Below, one piece after another: positions 32,288 to 45,149 of a DNA stretch of 64,000 bases; position 1 is the stretch's first letter; every line of letters begins with the position of its first letter. Position numbers and translations under genes: made by a program. Origin of the DNA: Sipunculus nudus. Taxonomy: Eukaryota > Annelida > Sipuncula > Golfingiida > Sipunculidae. The notes beneath the pieces were generated by a model. It was not told the origin of the DNA, made no database searches, and saw only the letters and a list, made by a program, of their open reading frames with translations. Location of the stretch: the NCBI GenBank assembly GCA_026874595.1, contig CM049313.1, positions 24,860,008 to 24,924,007 on the forward strand. The letters are read 5' to 3'.

Positions 32288-33630
32288 AGAGAAGCACGGA
32301 GGAAAGGAAAATTCGGAAAAAATATAATCCGGCCTCAAGATAAAATTTCGGCACTGTATGTTAACTTATGTTTGAAAACTGTTCTACTCTATATTAAAGA
32401 CCTCTTCAGATATGTATATTTTAAACCTTGAATGCTTCCTCATAGTGGTTGTGCATGGCCTTACGACAGGCAGACTTTTAATTAGGACAACGAGGATTAC
32501 GTTCATTAAGTCGGCCTGCGATGGATAGAACTACGTTGGATATCAAATATGCAAGAAATCGGTCATTTTAATGCTACTGCTTGATACTCAGATGAAGAAA
32601 ACGTGAATGAACCTGCTAATCATCTATCCACATGTCGCCATCCACGGTTACAGCCTGTAACTAAGTTCAAATCCAAAGGTTTTTTAACTTAACTGGTATG
32701 TAACTGAACTGGTAAGTTATTATTGTGATAGACTGGTACATCAGAGTTACAGACAGGTTATTTCGAGATATATTTGGTTCAAACCCGCCCAGCACCTGGA
32801 CAGGCGAATACTCTATGATCGCACAGAGTGTGGCTAAAGCTGATGAAGGACTAAAAGCCTAATATGGGATAAAAAACCACATGCTAAAAACAAATATTTA
32901 TATTTTGCAACAATCTGCTTCTTAAATCTTGTGGCCCAGTAACATGGCAATTGTCAGGGCGTACTAGCCTCATTTTGGCAGTTACCTTTTTTTAGAATAT
33001 TTATGACACTTTGCAACCAATCGAAGCGTTTAAATGCTGATTGTTCGAGCATGTGACCAGTGACCTTAGCCTTCATCAATTTGATTGAGATATTTTAAAA
33101 TTAGACTGTTTTCTCATATATCATTTTTATCGAATCATTGAAATATTTTGCAAGATATGCTTTTGGTTTAAATCTAGATATTCCATCGTTTCATCAATGC
33201 AGCTTACTTTGTCATATTGATCTGCAAATTTATGAACATATCAGGTGACACTCCTTCGTGGAACAGAGTATATAGGGGTGAAATGTGAAGAAACTGTAAC
33301 TGTGGTGACGATGCATGTGGTAAAAAATATGGCATTCTCCATACATAAAACAAGTCCTTTTACCTTTACACTGTTTGATGTCTGTTGCTTGTTCAGCTGC
33401 AGCTCGTTAGCTTCACATCTGCTGCTGATCTCATATAATGTATTGCCATGGGATAAATATACCATGCACGCACACTAAATATATATTGTTAGTATGTTTT
33501 GTCCGTTGGTATATGTTTGTCTGTTTCCTGTCTGTTGGTCATTTTATTTCTGGTTTTGACAAGAACCATTAATTAATATGTCTAATCTTTTATCTTGTAT
33601 AACCCTATAATCTTTAGATTTTTTAAAGAT
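31560..33630. other. Intergenic, no gene recognised
   Basis: AT-rich DNA with a short (TA)n at 32253-32287. Likely upstream region of the STRA6-like gene. No promoter element could be assigned. Confidence 0.4.
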
Positions 33631-33639
33631 TCCTGACAA

Positions 33640-35030
33640 ATTTTGATAGTCCTACCTTCCAGGGTATATCTCGCTTTGTTTTTTTGCTCGCCGGAAATCT
33701 TCGATTTTGGCAAACATGTTGGACAGTTGCGTATGCCTGCATGTCTGTCTGTTTGTCTTTCCCACTCTGTATGCCGCAATTATGCAACGATCGCTTTTAA
33801 ACTTTCACAGTTGATTGACAATCAAAAGTCCTAATACAGGTCAAAGGTGAAGGTCAATGTCATAGGAAAACATTTAAAATTTATTTTTATTTATTTATTT
33901 TTATTTTAGCTGCTTCAAATCTGCTGTAACCATGGTTGCGCGTTTTGGAGGAAATTCATGATATTTGAAAATAAAAGGTCTTGTTTTTTCTATATGTCAG
34001 TTTTAAATCTAGAGAGGTCTAGATTTTTGCATAAGGTGAGGATAATAAGTGTTACAAGATTTTATCATTATAGTCATGCAATATCTTGCATAATATCTCG
34101 TCAAATGAGATTTAGCGAGATTTCACTTATGAATGCCCTAGATTCCACAAATATGCAGGAAATGTCTTGAAACTGATTTATTTTATGTCCTACATTAATA
34201 TCTCGGAAGCTTTTTTTCATTTTTAATATGGCCGCTAGGGGGCGATGCACTTCAAACACTACAACATATCATGTTTTGGTCATATTTTTTTAAATTATAA
34301 ACCTTAACTCCATAAACTTCAGCTAATTTTGTTCCTCTATACCTTCTCCATCATATGGTCTAGTCACCTTTTATCTCAGATGTGTCAGTATGTCTGTCTG
34401 TTTTTCAGTTGTCGTCAAATTCGCCTCCCTGCTTGTTCTTCCGCCTGACATATGGCATTCAACAGGCCAGGATTTTTTTTGGCAATCCCTCTGAATGTTA
34501 TACCTTTGATAGAATGCCTAAAGTTCTAGAAGTCTGATGCCTTTTTGTGTCAGTAGGTCGAACGTCAAGGTCATAAAAATACATAAAAATCGTTTTTTCT
34601 CAAATCTTCGTCAAAATTTATCGTAGCCGCATAATCTGTAGCTCATTTTACTCGCCATTTTATGCCGCGGACCTTTCCTTCTAATTTGTAGCTGTCTAAA
34701 TCTGCTGTTACCATGGTTACGCATTTTTGGGGAACATTCATGATATTCCAAAATGTGGGGTCTCATTTTTCTAACTTTGCCACTGTAAGAGCTAGAGAGA
34801 TCTAGCTATTTCCTTCAGGCAGCATTGGATCAGTTTTACTCGACATTATACCAATCTCGCGAAATCTCGTATAGTTTCTCATCAAACCGGATATTACGAG
34901 ATTTCATTGATTCTGCTCTACGGGCCACAAATCGCAATCGCTCTGAGAATGATAAAAACACAAAAATGTTAAAGGTCTTTTGTCTTTTGTCTTTCTTCTT
35001 ATCGAATCCACACACTAGATGCTGTGTTTT
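33640..35030. repeat. Dispersed 'TCTGTCTG / AAGGTCA' repeat block, second locus
   Basis: Two diverged units share CTCGCCGGAAATCTTCGATTTTG, TATCTCGTCAAA(T/C)GAGAT, TGTTACCATGGTT and TCGTCAAAATTT with the 15940-18870 block. The second unit begins near 34400. Confidence 0.6.
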
Positions 35031-35034
35031 TGCC

Positions 35035-35660
35035 ACAGTTAGACACAGCTTTTGGCAATATCATTATATTTTGCAAGGTCCCCAGCCTTGCATTCTTGTT
35101 CCAATAGAGGACATCTCAGCAGGTGCTTCATGGTTTGTGGTTCAGTGCCACATATACAGGTAACATCTTCTTTGTTTAGGTATCCCCACTTTTTGAGAGT
35201 CACTTTACATCGGCCAGTCCTAGTTCGGAGTCTGTTGAGGCATTTCCATTCAAAATTGCATCAGCACCGGGGGGGGGGGGGGGGAGTTCTTCTTATGGGT
35301 CTATGGACATGGATATTTCAGTGTGAAGATTCGCTATTCTCACTTCCCATAAGGCAGCTCGGGTACTTTCAGCTTCGGCACTTGGTTCAGTTTCTTTAAT
35401 GAAGCTTCGCCGGGACTTCAGCCAGCTCTTTACAGGTTGATGGCCAAACAGAGGATGTCGCTCATCTGTTGTCTGCCGATAACGTTCTCTGCTACTAGCT
35501 ACTTTGTGATGAATCTCTGGAGGTGCTATACCAGATAGTAAGTATAGACTGTCCAGAGATAAAAGGTGGCAGGTTGTGTTCAGGGCTGAATCATTCTTCT
35601 TAGCAAGGGCAGATCGTTTCCATACTGAGCATGCATACTCTGAAGTTTAGTAGCAGAGGG
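35035..35660 (-). pseudogene. LINE (non-LTR retrotransposon) ORF2 C-terminus, broken
   Basis: On the minus strand a frame of 115 codons (35640-35296) reads EYACSVWKRSALAKK, later ERYRQTTDERHPLFG. It stops at TAA (35295-35293) beside a poly-G/C tract. The next segment in another frame reads EWKCLNRLRTRTGRCKVTL, KKWGYLNKEDVTCICG and PQTMKHLLRCP, ending at a stop near 35040. The conserved NRLRTGxGRC...W...CxCG..QTM.H.L..CP pattern is the C-terminal zinc-knuckle-like end of Jockey/CR1-type ORF2. No catalytic reverse-transcriptase core is present, so it is a dead fragment. It interrupts the surrounding dispersed repeat. Confidence 0.85.
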
Positions 35661-35689
35661 CAGTTTTTAGTGGAGATAAGTCAAATGTC

Positions 35690-35850
35690 AAGGTCAAGGT
35701 CACCGAAAACCCGAAATATTTTTTTTTTTTTTGCTCATAACTTTGTCAAAATTTTGTTCTATCTCAAACAATAGCTCATTTTATTTATATTTGTATTCCC
35801 CATTCTATCAGTCTGTCTTATTTCAATTTCCGGCAAGCGCATGTTTATTT
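35690..35850. repeat. Continuation of the dispersed repeat after the LINE
   Basis: CAAATGTCAAGGTCAAGGTCACC, TTTGTCAAAATTT and TTCCGGCAAGCGC phrases match the 33640 block. Confidence 0.6.
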
Positions 35851-35859
35851 ATCTTTACC

Positions 35860-38300
35860 ATTTTTTTTAGATTGCAGGTGCAACATTGCAGAGGGAGTTC
35901 AGTTTAGTGCAATGAAAATCTTTAAAACAAAATAAATATGCAATATTTTGACCTCAGAAAATCTAGCCAAATGAAGAAGTTTTAGCTGCAGATCTTGAGT
36001 TGGCTTTTGTTCATACAAAAATTCATAACTGTATGCTTTTTTTAATTTGTTAAATAAAGTGATCCATTTCTCTCTTTAAACAACTGTGCTCATTATTTAT
36101 TGGTCCATTACATAGTTTTACATTTATGTTGTCAGGCACTATATAATTACGACACAAAAATGTATGAACAGAGTATCATTTGATGGAACACATAATGCGT
36201 GTGATAAATTTATTTATCTCCAGTTAAGGCCAGATTAAAGTTTTTTTCCCTCCAGAAATGAACCATTGTTTTAAGGAAAAATTTATATAGGCCTTTTGCA
36301 GTCATTTTGTAACATGACCTCACACAAATTGCAACAACAGCTATCCCATTTATTTTGTTCCCCAGAAGGTATCCTTTTGAAAATATGAAAAGTCCTAAGA
36401 TATTCTCCTGGGGGGAAGTAGTAAAATTTTGGAATATCCAAAATGGCCTCCAGGAGGCCTAGAAACCATAAAGTTTAATTAATCGAAAAGGCATAACTAT
36501 ATGTAATATAACATTTCCAACATATACTAGACCCCCCCCCCCAACAATTGTTTTATTTTACCACATATTTGGATCTACTTTACGGTGTAATAACTATCCG
36601 TGACCTGGTATGGTTAATATAAACAAAATAACGCACGTGTTTGCTTGATGATATTACGTGATAACTCTTTTTTCAGAATTGCTGAAGATGTATGAATTTA
36701 CAATATGATCACCCAGTGCTACTTGTTATGCCCAGTTAAACATAATGAAACAAGGTCACTCGACCGAAATGAATGCAGAGGGGATTATCCAGTTTTGCTT
36801 CCTGTCATGACAAGTGAGGGCCAAGAGATCGAGGGTCACGTGTTTATTAGAGCAATGACAAGGCAATTTGGTAACTATTGCAGGTCAACCACGATTAAAT
36901 CCATTCTAATCTGCAAGATCTATTCAAATGACGCAACAGATCCTGGCCCAGCGGTGTAGACTGTGAATCAAAAAAAAAAAAACAAGTGAATCGGAGCTGG
37001 GGCTTAAGAATAACATTTTTCCTGATAGATCTTGCCCATGCGTTGAGATGGTAATATTTATTGATTATGGTACACCATACTACACCTAGATGTCAGCACC
37101 GTAGTACATGTGACACACTTTAGCCCTCACCAGGATTGCTTCAACTAGGACAATTCAGCTATTGTCAACATTGTAGTCTAAATGTCTAAATTGCATATTG
37201 CAATTAGTATAACTCTATTGAAAGTATAAATGTACCCTCTAAATATTACTAAAAGATATATTTTTGTTATTTTCACATTTTTCCAGACATCGGACTTTTT
37301 GTAGAGGAGTACATATTGCACGTAATTCTACGTGGATTCTGTTTAAATTAAATAACAGCTATCCCATCCATGACTTAACAGATTTTCACGTGTTTTTTGT
37401 GCAAATGTGCCATCTCCGTTGGGACTTGCTGCATCCTTGTCTGTATGTGGCTGGCGATGCTTATACTTCACGTAATTTTCACGATGATGACATAGAAACT
37501 ATATAGCATTCCTTTCCATGGTGAATATAAGCCTGAAAACGACCACTTCTGTAAACAGTTCCATGGCCTATACTAAGTGACCTTGACGTCTCCATTTCCG
37601 CCAAAATCTTAAAACATCCTATGTTGCATGTTCCCTAAAATGAGTCAAAGCTTAAAGATCCCGATTATGATCTGACTAGAAAGGTGACTTGATATTGAGT
37701 TGGACAATTCGGAATATTAAATTTAAGACAATTAATCTGTTTTCCCAGAAATTGTCCTAAAATCTGATGAATCCGAACGTCTTGGTTAGGACTGACTACT
37801 TGGCAAGGCTTGTGGCGCCACCTACAGTTCTTTGGTTTGTGCATCAAATCGGTAAATTAACGTTTAAAGATTATTCTCACAGAGTTCCCGTCAGATATGA
37901 AATGCGTACCGTACGCTGGCGCCACCTGCAGACACTTTGTGTAACTAAATTTTGATCACGTGTCATGTGTCTGACGAAGTTGCTTTTGTGTACCAAGATG
38001 GCTTCTCTGATTAAATGTGGGCTCGTCTAGGACTGAATCACTTTTTTCTTTTTTGGATACAAACGTCCCCAAGTGCATGACAGTTCATCATTTTCATAAA
38101 AATAAACCCTGCTGTCTTCCCTGATAAATTTTCAAAATTTCAGGACTTTTTAAAATGGTTTTAGCACGGTCCCGCCGCCGCAGAAAAATCTTGTGAGCTA
38201 GATAACTAAAACATGTTTAACGAATTTTATCCAACTAGACGTGCATAGATATGGGTGAGAGGACGACGGTTCATGACCTTTAACATGAGAGTGGGCTTGA
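35860..38300. other. Intergenic, no gene recognised
   Basis: Two isolated TGGCGCCACCT(A/G)CAG motifs occur at 37810-37826 and 37917-37932. The plus ORF at 36705-36959 (84 codons) has no recognisable domain. Confidence 0.4.
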
Positions 38301-38559
38301 TTATTGCCATATTTGGTAAAAATCACACTTGAATCTTAAATATCTCTAGAAAAGATGCATGGATTGGTCCAAAAATCAAACTGACCGAAGATCTTAGATA
38401 GCTTTGTCTTGTACGCGAGACTGGTGGCGACACATTTCATTATTTTCTTGTTTTGCGCCTTTTAATATCCCCCATCATTGGCACTGCTACTTGACAGTAC
38501 CGGTACTGTGAGCATTACAAATACAGAACTGATCGACATATTTCTTTCATATTATGAAC

Positions 38560-39290
38560 TTCATCCTGAATATTCCCATATTCTATGAAAACCCAACAAA
38601 AATTTCTCAAGTGGATAAGTGAATTTTCTAAAACAAAAACAAACAAAAAACAATGAAAAATGTCATATGTTCAGTTGTCGAAAGAGTGTGGAAACCAAAT
38701 CTGCCGATAAATAGGATATTTGTGAATCCCAAAACTTTTGAAGTTTCCAATGTTTTTCTTCAAATGTGACAGAGATTCTTTCCACCAAGATCTCAGATAT
38801 ATGTGAAGTCTGGTGACATTGACCATGTTTTTAAGGTCAAATCTGCAGATACATAGGATTTTTTGTTAACCCCGAAACTTTGGAAATAAAGCATTTCTTT
38901 CTTCAAATTTGATACACAAATTGTTTCCACCAATATCTCGGATTACTTCGAAGACTGGTGACCTTGAGCTTTTATGTCAAGGTCAAATCTGCGACTGTAT
39001 AGTTTTTTAGTAGCCCAATAACTTTTTGAATACAGCATTTCTTTTCTTCAAATTTGATACACAATTTGGTTCCACCAATATCTCGGAATTGTTCGATGAC
39101 TGGTCCCCTTGAGCTTTGCCTTCAAAGTCAAATCTGCGAATATATAGAATTTTTTTAAACCCCATAACATTTGAAGTACTGCATCGGTTTCCTTCAAATA
39201 TGACACATTAAATATCCGCCAATATCTTTTTCAAGACTTGACCTTGACATTTTTTAGGGTATCTTAACTTTTAAATAACTTTTTCTTTTC
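38560..39290. repeat. Degenerate ~145-bp tandem repeat
   Basis: Units carry CACCAATATCTCGGA, GGTGACCTTGA, AAATCTGCGA and a T-rich CCC(A/C)(A/T)AACTTT segment. CCAATATCTCGG-type anchors recur near 38790, 38932, 39078 and 39220. Confidence 0.65.
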
Positions 39291-39304
39291 TTCATATTTG
39301 ATAT

Positions 39305-39370
39305 GTGAATAGTCCAGTGGCGTAACCAGTGAGGTTGCCGGTGGGAGCAGCTGGCGCCCCCGGACCCCCT
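39305..39370 (+). mobile_element. Repeat terminus of 'AGTGGCGTAACCAG' type
   Basis: CAGTGGCGTAACCAG followed by a GC-rich GGCGCCCCCGGACCCC segment resembles a common animal transposon or MITE end. Only a fragment is present. Confidence 0.4.
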
Positions 39371-39535
39371 AAAACGGGAAGGGGGCGAAAAATCGGGAGG
39401 GGAAAAAAAGGAAGGAAAGAAGGGAAAGAGGGAAGAAGGGAAAGGGAAGGAAGAAGAAAAGTGGAAGAAAGAGAAAAAAAAGGAAAAGGAAAAGGGGAAA
39501 GGGAAGGAAGAAGAAAAAAGAAGTACAGAATCGGG
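39371..39535 (+). repeat. Polypurine tract
   Basis: About 165 bp of almost pure A/G (GGAAGAAGGGAAAGGGAAGG type) with few pyrimidines. All three frames are open on both strands, which explains the overlapping 88-120 aa ORFs here. Confidence 0.9.
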
Positions 39536-39559
39536 AAACGCAGACAAACAGAAAGACTT

Positions 39560-42440
39560 GTGCAAAAATGGTGGCAGGTAGCGCCACCTGCCACAAAATC
39601 GAGAAAGCTATCCAAGATGTATAAACACACAACATTTTTGGGCAGATAAGTCAAACCATTACAGAGATATGAGTGATTTTAGCCCACGTCAGACAAACAG
39701 ACAGACACTGTGCAAAAATGGTTGCAAGTGGCCCCTCCAGTTTTGTGTATGATAAAGAGCTATGTGAGATCTATACACATGCAAAATTTTTGCCTAATCG
39801 GTCACACGATTCCCGAGATATGAGCTTGGATGTCTGCAGCGTAAACTAAAATGTAGGTGGCGACACCTGTCATAAAATCAAGAAAGCTGTCCAGGATGTA
39901 TAAATCTGCAAAATTTTAGGCAGTTTTGTCAAACCACTACAAAGAGATGAGTGATTTTAGCCCACGGCAGACAGACAGAGGGCTGCTGTGCAAACAATGG
40001 TTGCAGGTGGCGCCACAAGTTTTGCGTATGATTAAGAGCTATGTGAGATCTACATACATGCAAAATTTTGGCCCAATCGGTCAAACGGTTCCTGAGAGAT
40101 GAGCTTGGATGTCTGCAGCGTAAACTAGAATGTAGGTGGCGCCACCTGTCATAAAATCAAGAAAGCTGTGCAGGATGTATAAAACTGCAAAATTCTAGGC
40201 AGATATGTCAAATCACTGCCGAGATATGAGTAATATTACCCCTGGGCAGACAAACAGACGAACGCTGTGGAAAAAATGGTAGCAGGTGGCGCCACCAGTT
40301 TTGCGTACGATAAAGAGCTATGTGAGATCTACAAACATGCACAATTTTGGCCCCATCGGTCAAACGGTTCCCGAGATATGAGCTTGGATGTCTGCAGCGT
40401 GGACGTGAATGTAGGTGGCGCCACCTGTCATAAAATCAAGAAAGCTATCCAGGATGTATACGCATGCTGAATTCCAGGTGAACGAGTCAATCCACTGCAG
40501 ATATGAGTGATTTTAACCCAAGGCAGATGAACAGATGGACACTGTGCAAACATGTTATAAAGCTATCCAAGGGCTACATTTGTAAAAAAAAATTTCTGAT
40601 CGGTCAAACGGTTCCCAAGATATGTGGGTTTATGTATGGAAACAGACGAACAAATGGATGCTGGGCAGAGAGGAAAGGTCAGAGGTCAACGCAAATTGGT
40701 ACCGCACCAGTTCACATGTAACCCGATTTTTGGTGTAAGTTTCGGAAAAATCCGTCCAGTAGTCATAGAGGAGTTCTTCGGAAATGAAGGCCGCGGCGAC
40801 GGCGGAACCCGGTCAAAAACATAGTATCCGCAAAACTTCGTTTTGGCGGATACAATTAATATGGCTTCAGTGGGCCCAGTTTTCTTGGTAGTAATATTGT
40901 TTCAAATGGACGACTGGCGTCATCTACAGTCTTGTACCGGTACTTACATAATTGTCTAATAAACAGTTAACAAGTTACAATAGTATCGTTCGTGAATTTG
41001 TACATTCTGTAATTATAAACTTGCAATTAAAGTTGCCGGCATCAATCAGCCAATGGAAGAATACTGGGTGCACTCTGTGGTAGAATATGGGTAGTCGACA
41101 AGCGACTACGTGTATCCGCCAAAATCAGAGTAGTGAAGTGAGGCATGGATTGAGTGGCAAGGGGAAATAGAGTTAGATGTGTTACATATTAGCATGGATG
41201 TCTGCCACGTAAACATGATTGTAGGTGGCACCACCTGTTATTTGAACAAGAAACTATCCAAAATGTATGCACATGCAAAAATTCAGGTGGTAAAGTCAAA
41301 CCACTGCCGAGATATGAGTGATTTTAGCCCACAGCAGACAAACAGATGAACGCTGTGCAAAAATGGTTGCGAGTGGCGCCACCAGTTTCTTGCATGATAA
41401 AGAGCTATGTGAGATTCAAACACACGAAAAACGTCAGGAAGATACGTCAAACCAGTCCGGAGATATTGGCATGGATATCTGCAGCATGAACGTGAATGTA
41501 GGTGGCGCCGCCTGTCATAAAATCAAGAAAGCTATCCAGGATGTATACGCATGCCAAATTTCAGGTGTATAAGTCAAAACACTGCCGAGATATGAGTGAT
41601 TTTCACCCAAGTCAAACTAACAGATGAAGGCTCTTGTATAATAAAGAGCTATGTGAGATTCAAACACATGAAAAACATCAGTAAGATACGTCAAACCAGT
41701 CCGGAGATATTAGCATGGATATCTGCAGCATGAACGTGAATGTAGGTGGCGCCATCTGTAATAAAATCAAGAAAGCTATCCAGGATGTGTACGCATGCCA
41801 AATTTCAGGTGTATAAGTCAAACCACTGCCGAGATATGAGTCATTTTCTCCTATGTCAAAATGAACAGATGAACGCTGTGCAAAAATAATTGCAGGTGGT
41901 GCCACCAGTTTCTTGTATGATAAAGAACTATGTGAGATCTTAACACATGTAAATTTTCAGAAAGAAACGTCAAACCAGTCCGGAGATATAAGCATGGATG
42001 TCTGCAGCGTGAACGTGAATTTAGGTGGCGCCATCTGTCATAAGATCAAGAAAGCTATCCAGGATGTATACACATGCCGAATTTCAGGTGAATAAGTCAA
42101 ACCACTGCCGAGATACGAGTGATTTTAGCCCAAGTCAAACGAATAGATGGACGCCGATGCAAAAAAAATGGTTACAGATGGCGCCACCATTTTTGTGTAT
42201 GTTATAAAGCTGTCCAAGGGCTACATTTGTGCAAAAAATTTTCCTGGTCGGTCAAAAAGAGTCCGAAGATATGTGGTTTAATGTGTTAAAACAGACGCAC
42301 AGATGGACGCACTGGAGAGAGGAAAGGTCAGAGGTCAATGCCAACTGGTTAGACACCAGTTCACATATGACCCGACAATTGGTGTTAGTTTCGGAAAAAC
42401 CAGTCAGTGACAGGGCGAAGCTGGGTAGTGGTATGGAAAT
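39560..42440. repeat. ~279-bp tandem array with GGTGGCGCCACC palindrome, in two ~1.25-kb blocks
   Basis: GAGTGATTTTAGCCCA-type anchors recur near 39670, 39948, 40226 and 40504, and again near 41317, 41596, 41839 and 42118, mostly 278-279 bp apart. Each unit has two half-units joined by the palindrome AGGTGGCGCCACCT, followed by CATAAAATCAAGAAAGCTAT or AGTTTTGCGTATGATAAAGA. Both blocks end in a common terminal module (AGGAAAGGTCAGAGGTCAA, then CAGTTCACAT). The first terminal module is followed by a hairpin at 40824-40853 (GTATCCGC..GCGGATAC). Confidence 0.85.
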
Positions 42441-42449
42441 AGAGGTCCT

Positions 42450-44420
42450 CCTCCTTATGTTACAGGCCTTAAATAAAGGAATTTTAGTTAAAGTGTATAA
42501 ACCGATCAATGTCATGTGCTCACTTTATACAGCACGAACAGAGATACTGCATGGCTAAACACAAACTCAGAACTTCACATAGTTGTAAAAATTTCACGAG
42601 TATAAGTGGCTCTTTTAATTTGGTAGGTTTTTCAGCTGGCTCGGATATAGGTCCGCTATAGTATGTTACTGCCACTTTTGTCCATATGGAAAATGTGAAT
42701 AATACTGAATACCAGCCAAATACCATGCCGAGTTGACCCGGCATTACCCAGTCTCGGCTGGTGGTAAGGGTTCTTGTAACAAAACAACTGCTTTCATTCA
42801 ACATAAAAAGGCAATAAATTTAGTATTCCGGGTTTAGATAACCACCGCAGAGCTTGAAGAGTGACGCACAAAATACAACCACCGTGTACTGAGAGTTACT
42901 TTTATTAGCTATTTATACATAATATAATATAATATTGCCATATTCTGACAAAAACATATATAAAGCTATTACATTTTCTTGAAATACTGGAATAATATTT
43001 TATTTTGTACCGTAAAAAGATACGGGTCTATCTGACCAATTACCCACATTCTAATGTGCCACAATATTTATTCTTCACTTGCGTTAATTTATTTAAAACC
43101 AAAATAAACGATAAAACCGTTTCGCTGAAGCTTTGTAACCAGTCCAACACAGATATGGGAATCATACACATCTGTGTAACTATTAAATTTCATAAAATTT
43201 CTTTCTTTCACACATCAAGCTAGATGGGGATATTGACGAGCGACTCATTACTTCAGAGACACAGCGGGTTAAGGAAAGTGTCTGAGCATTGTAAACCGAT
43301 TACTAATACTGGCATTGTGTATAAATATGTCTAAATATTTCTGACTGTTCAGGGGACAATAGTTTTAAAATCAAACATTCGCAATACTACAATACAACAA
43401 TCCTGAAGCTCCCTAAGGCATTGCTGATCCACGGTCTCTCTCTACAGCTACAACAGATCAAAACTGTATGTACCTTAACCTTGGGTTCTAACTGGCGGCA
43501 ATAAACAAGGAAGCGAACCCATTTCTCAAATAGACTTTAGGTTCAATACCTAATAGGTTTCTACTACTATACTCTGACATAAATTATGTACTGTGTGTGT
43601 GTGTGTGTATGTATTCTCTATCGAATGTATGTAAAAACTCCTTTTATTGTTGATTATTTGTATGAACTAATGGATGATTATAAACTGTGGGTTCAGCTCA
43701 CCGCACACGTATTAACTACATGTAAGGAATGTAGGTTTAACCATGTAACATAACATCTCTGACGGCTTAATTATAATAATACGCCAAAAATAATCAGATT
43801 CAGGACTGCTGTCACTGAATTCGCGGACATTTCAACATGAAAATGTTCTTAAAACACATCTTTTTCTATATTACTTTCACAAGTCAAAAATATAAGTATC
43901 CTATGTATCATGTTACACTAGAATCCCATCAGGAATTGAACCCCACATCCTCCCCCAAGAAGGCGGGTTCTTCTGCTACATGTATTAGTGACCGGCAGTT
44001 GGGCCGATTACTGTATACCCAATACACTTTTAAAACAAATACAGAAATAAAACAGCAGAATGAAAACGACATACTAAAAATACTGATTAAATAGCAATGA
44101 AAATAAAACGTTCTTTTGTGTAAAATTAATATTGAACAGAAAACAATACATCATTCATATCAGAGAACCAAAGGAGGGCTGTTATCTAACTTATCACACC
44201 ATTCATATCATTCAAATCAAACATATGTAAATGCAATAGAAAGAACTCCTTATACACTTGACCAGCAAGCAACAGAACAAGCACAACATCAAAACAAAAT
44301 AGAAAAACAACAAAGAAAGCAATGTTTAAAATCAGGCTTCACTAAAGCACTGTAAATTCTACATCCGTATCACCAACAGCAGTACCTCCGTGTAAAAAGC
44401 AAACATTAGCTCACCCTGCC
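42450..44420. other. Intergenic, no gene recognised
   Basis: AT-rich DNA. A tRNA-like B-box remnant (GAATTGAACCCC) lies near 43932. The minus ORF at 42520-42804 (94 codons) has no domain I recognise. Confidence 0.4.
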
Positions 44421-44426
44421 TGTGGG

Positions 44427-44682
44427 TTTATTGCCTCCGCCAGAAGTGTATGCATTCATCCCCATTTGTGTGTGTGTTTGTTCACAACTTAACTCATACA
44501 ATCATGAACGGAATCTCATGAAATTTTCAGAGGATTTCGTAAATGGGCCAATGAAGAATAAATTAGATTTCGGTGGGGATCCAGCACATGATTCAGATTC
44601 AAGAATATGGGCCGAATACATGAATGCAATTACACGACGGAGGCTAGCACTCACAGAATGCAGGTTTCTAGTTTAATATTTT
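44427..44682 (+). mobile_element. Dispersed repeat with CCTCCGCC / GGCGGAGG-type ends
   Basis: The element starts GCCTCCGCCAGAAGTGTATGC and has an internal 'ATGAACGGAATCTCATGAAA', then TTTTCAGAGGA and GATTTCGGTGGGGATCC. It ends CGACGGAGGCTAGCACTC and TTTCTAGTTT. This order matches a very widespread animal repeat with inverted CCTCCGCCA/TGGCGGAGG ends. The 84-codon ORF over it is part of that repeat. Confidence 0.6.
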
Positions 44683-45094
44683 TTTGTGTTGTATACATCT
44701 CCCAGTACAGCAACGGTATCCTTTCCAATAAAACATCAAGCACCAATAACTGTAGTGTTTCTATGAGCATATTTTATCATTCATGCTGGTGGCAGTAAAT
44801 AAAAAGCCTTTTTCTGAGATCATAATAATGAAAGAAATTCTCATTACATATGGGTCATAACACTAAGCCAACAAGATTGACCTATATATATGTTATTTGG
44901 ATAAAAACATCATAAAATTCGGAATTATACTCACTGGAAGGCTACAGTTCTATTTGGAAATTTACAAAGATTTACAATGTACAAGAATATATTATACACA
45001 AACTTTCAGGACATAACATATCATACAAGACAATAATTTTTATATTTTTCATTAAATGCAAATATTTTAAATGCACTAAACTAGTTCAATCATT

Positions 45095-45097
<3 letters not shown>

Positions 45098-45147
<50 letters not shown>
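45098..45147. repeat. (TA)n microsatellite
   Basis: Pure TA run of about 50 bp. Confidence 0.95.

Positions 45148-45149
<2 letters not shown>

Noticed and set aside
39254-39654. Overlapping ORFs of 88-120 codons on both strands
   Set aside because: They come from the polypurine tract, which lacks stop codons for compositional reasons.
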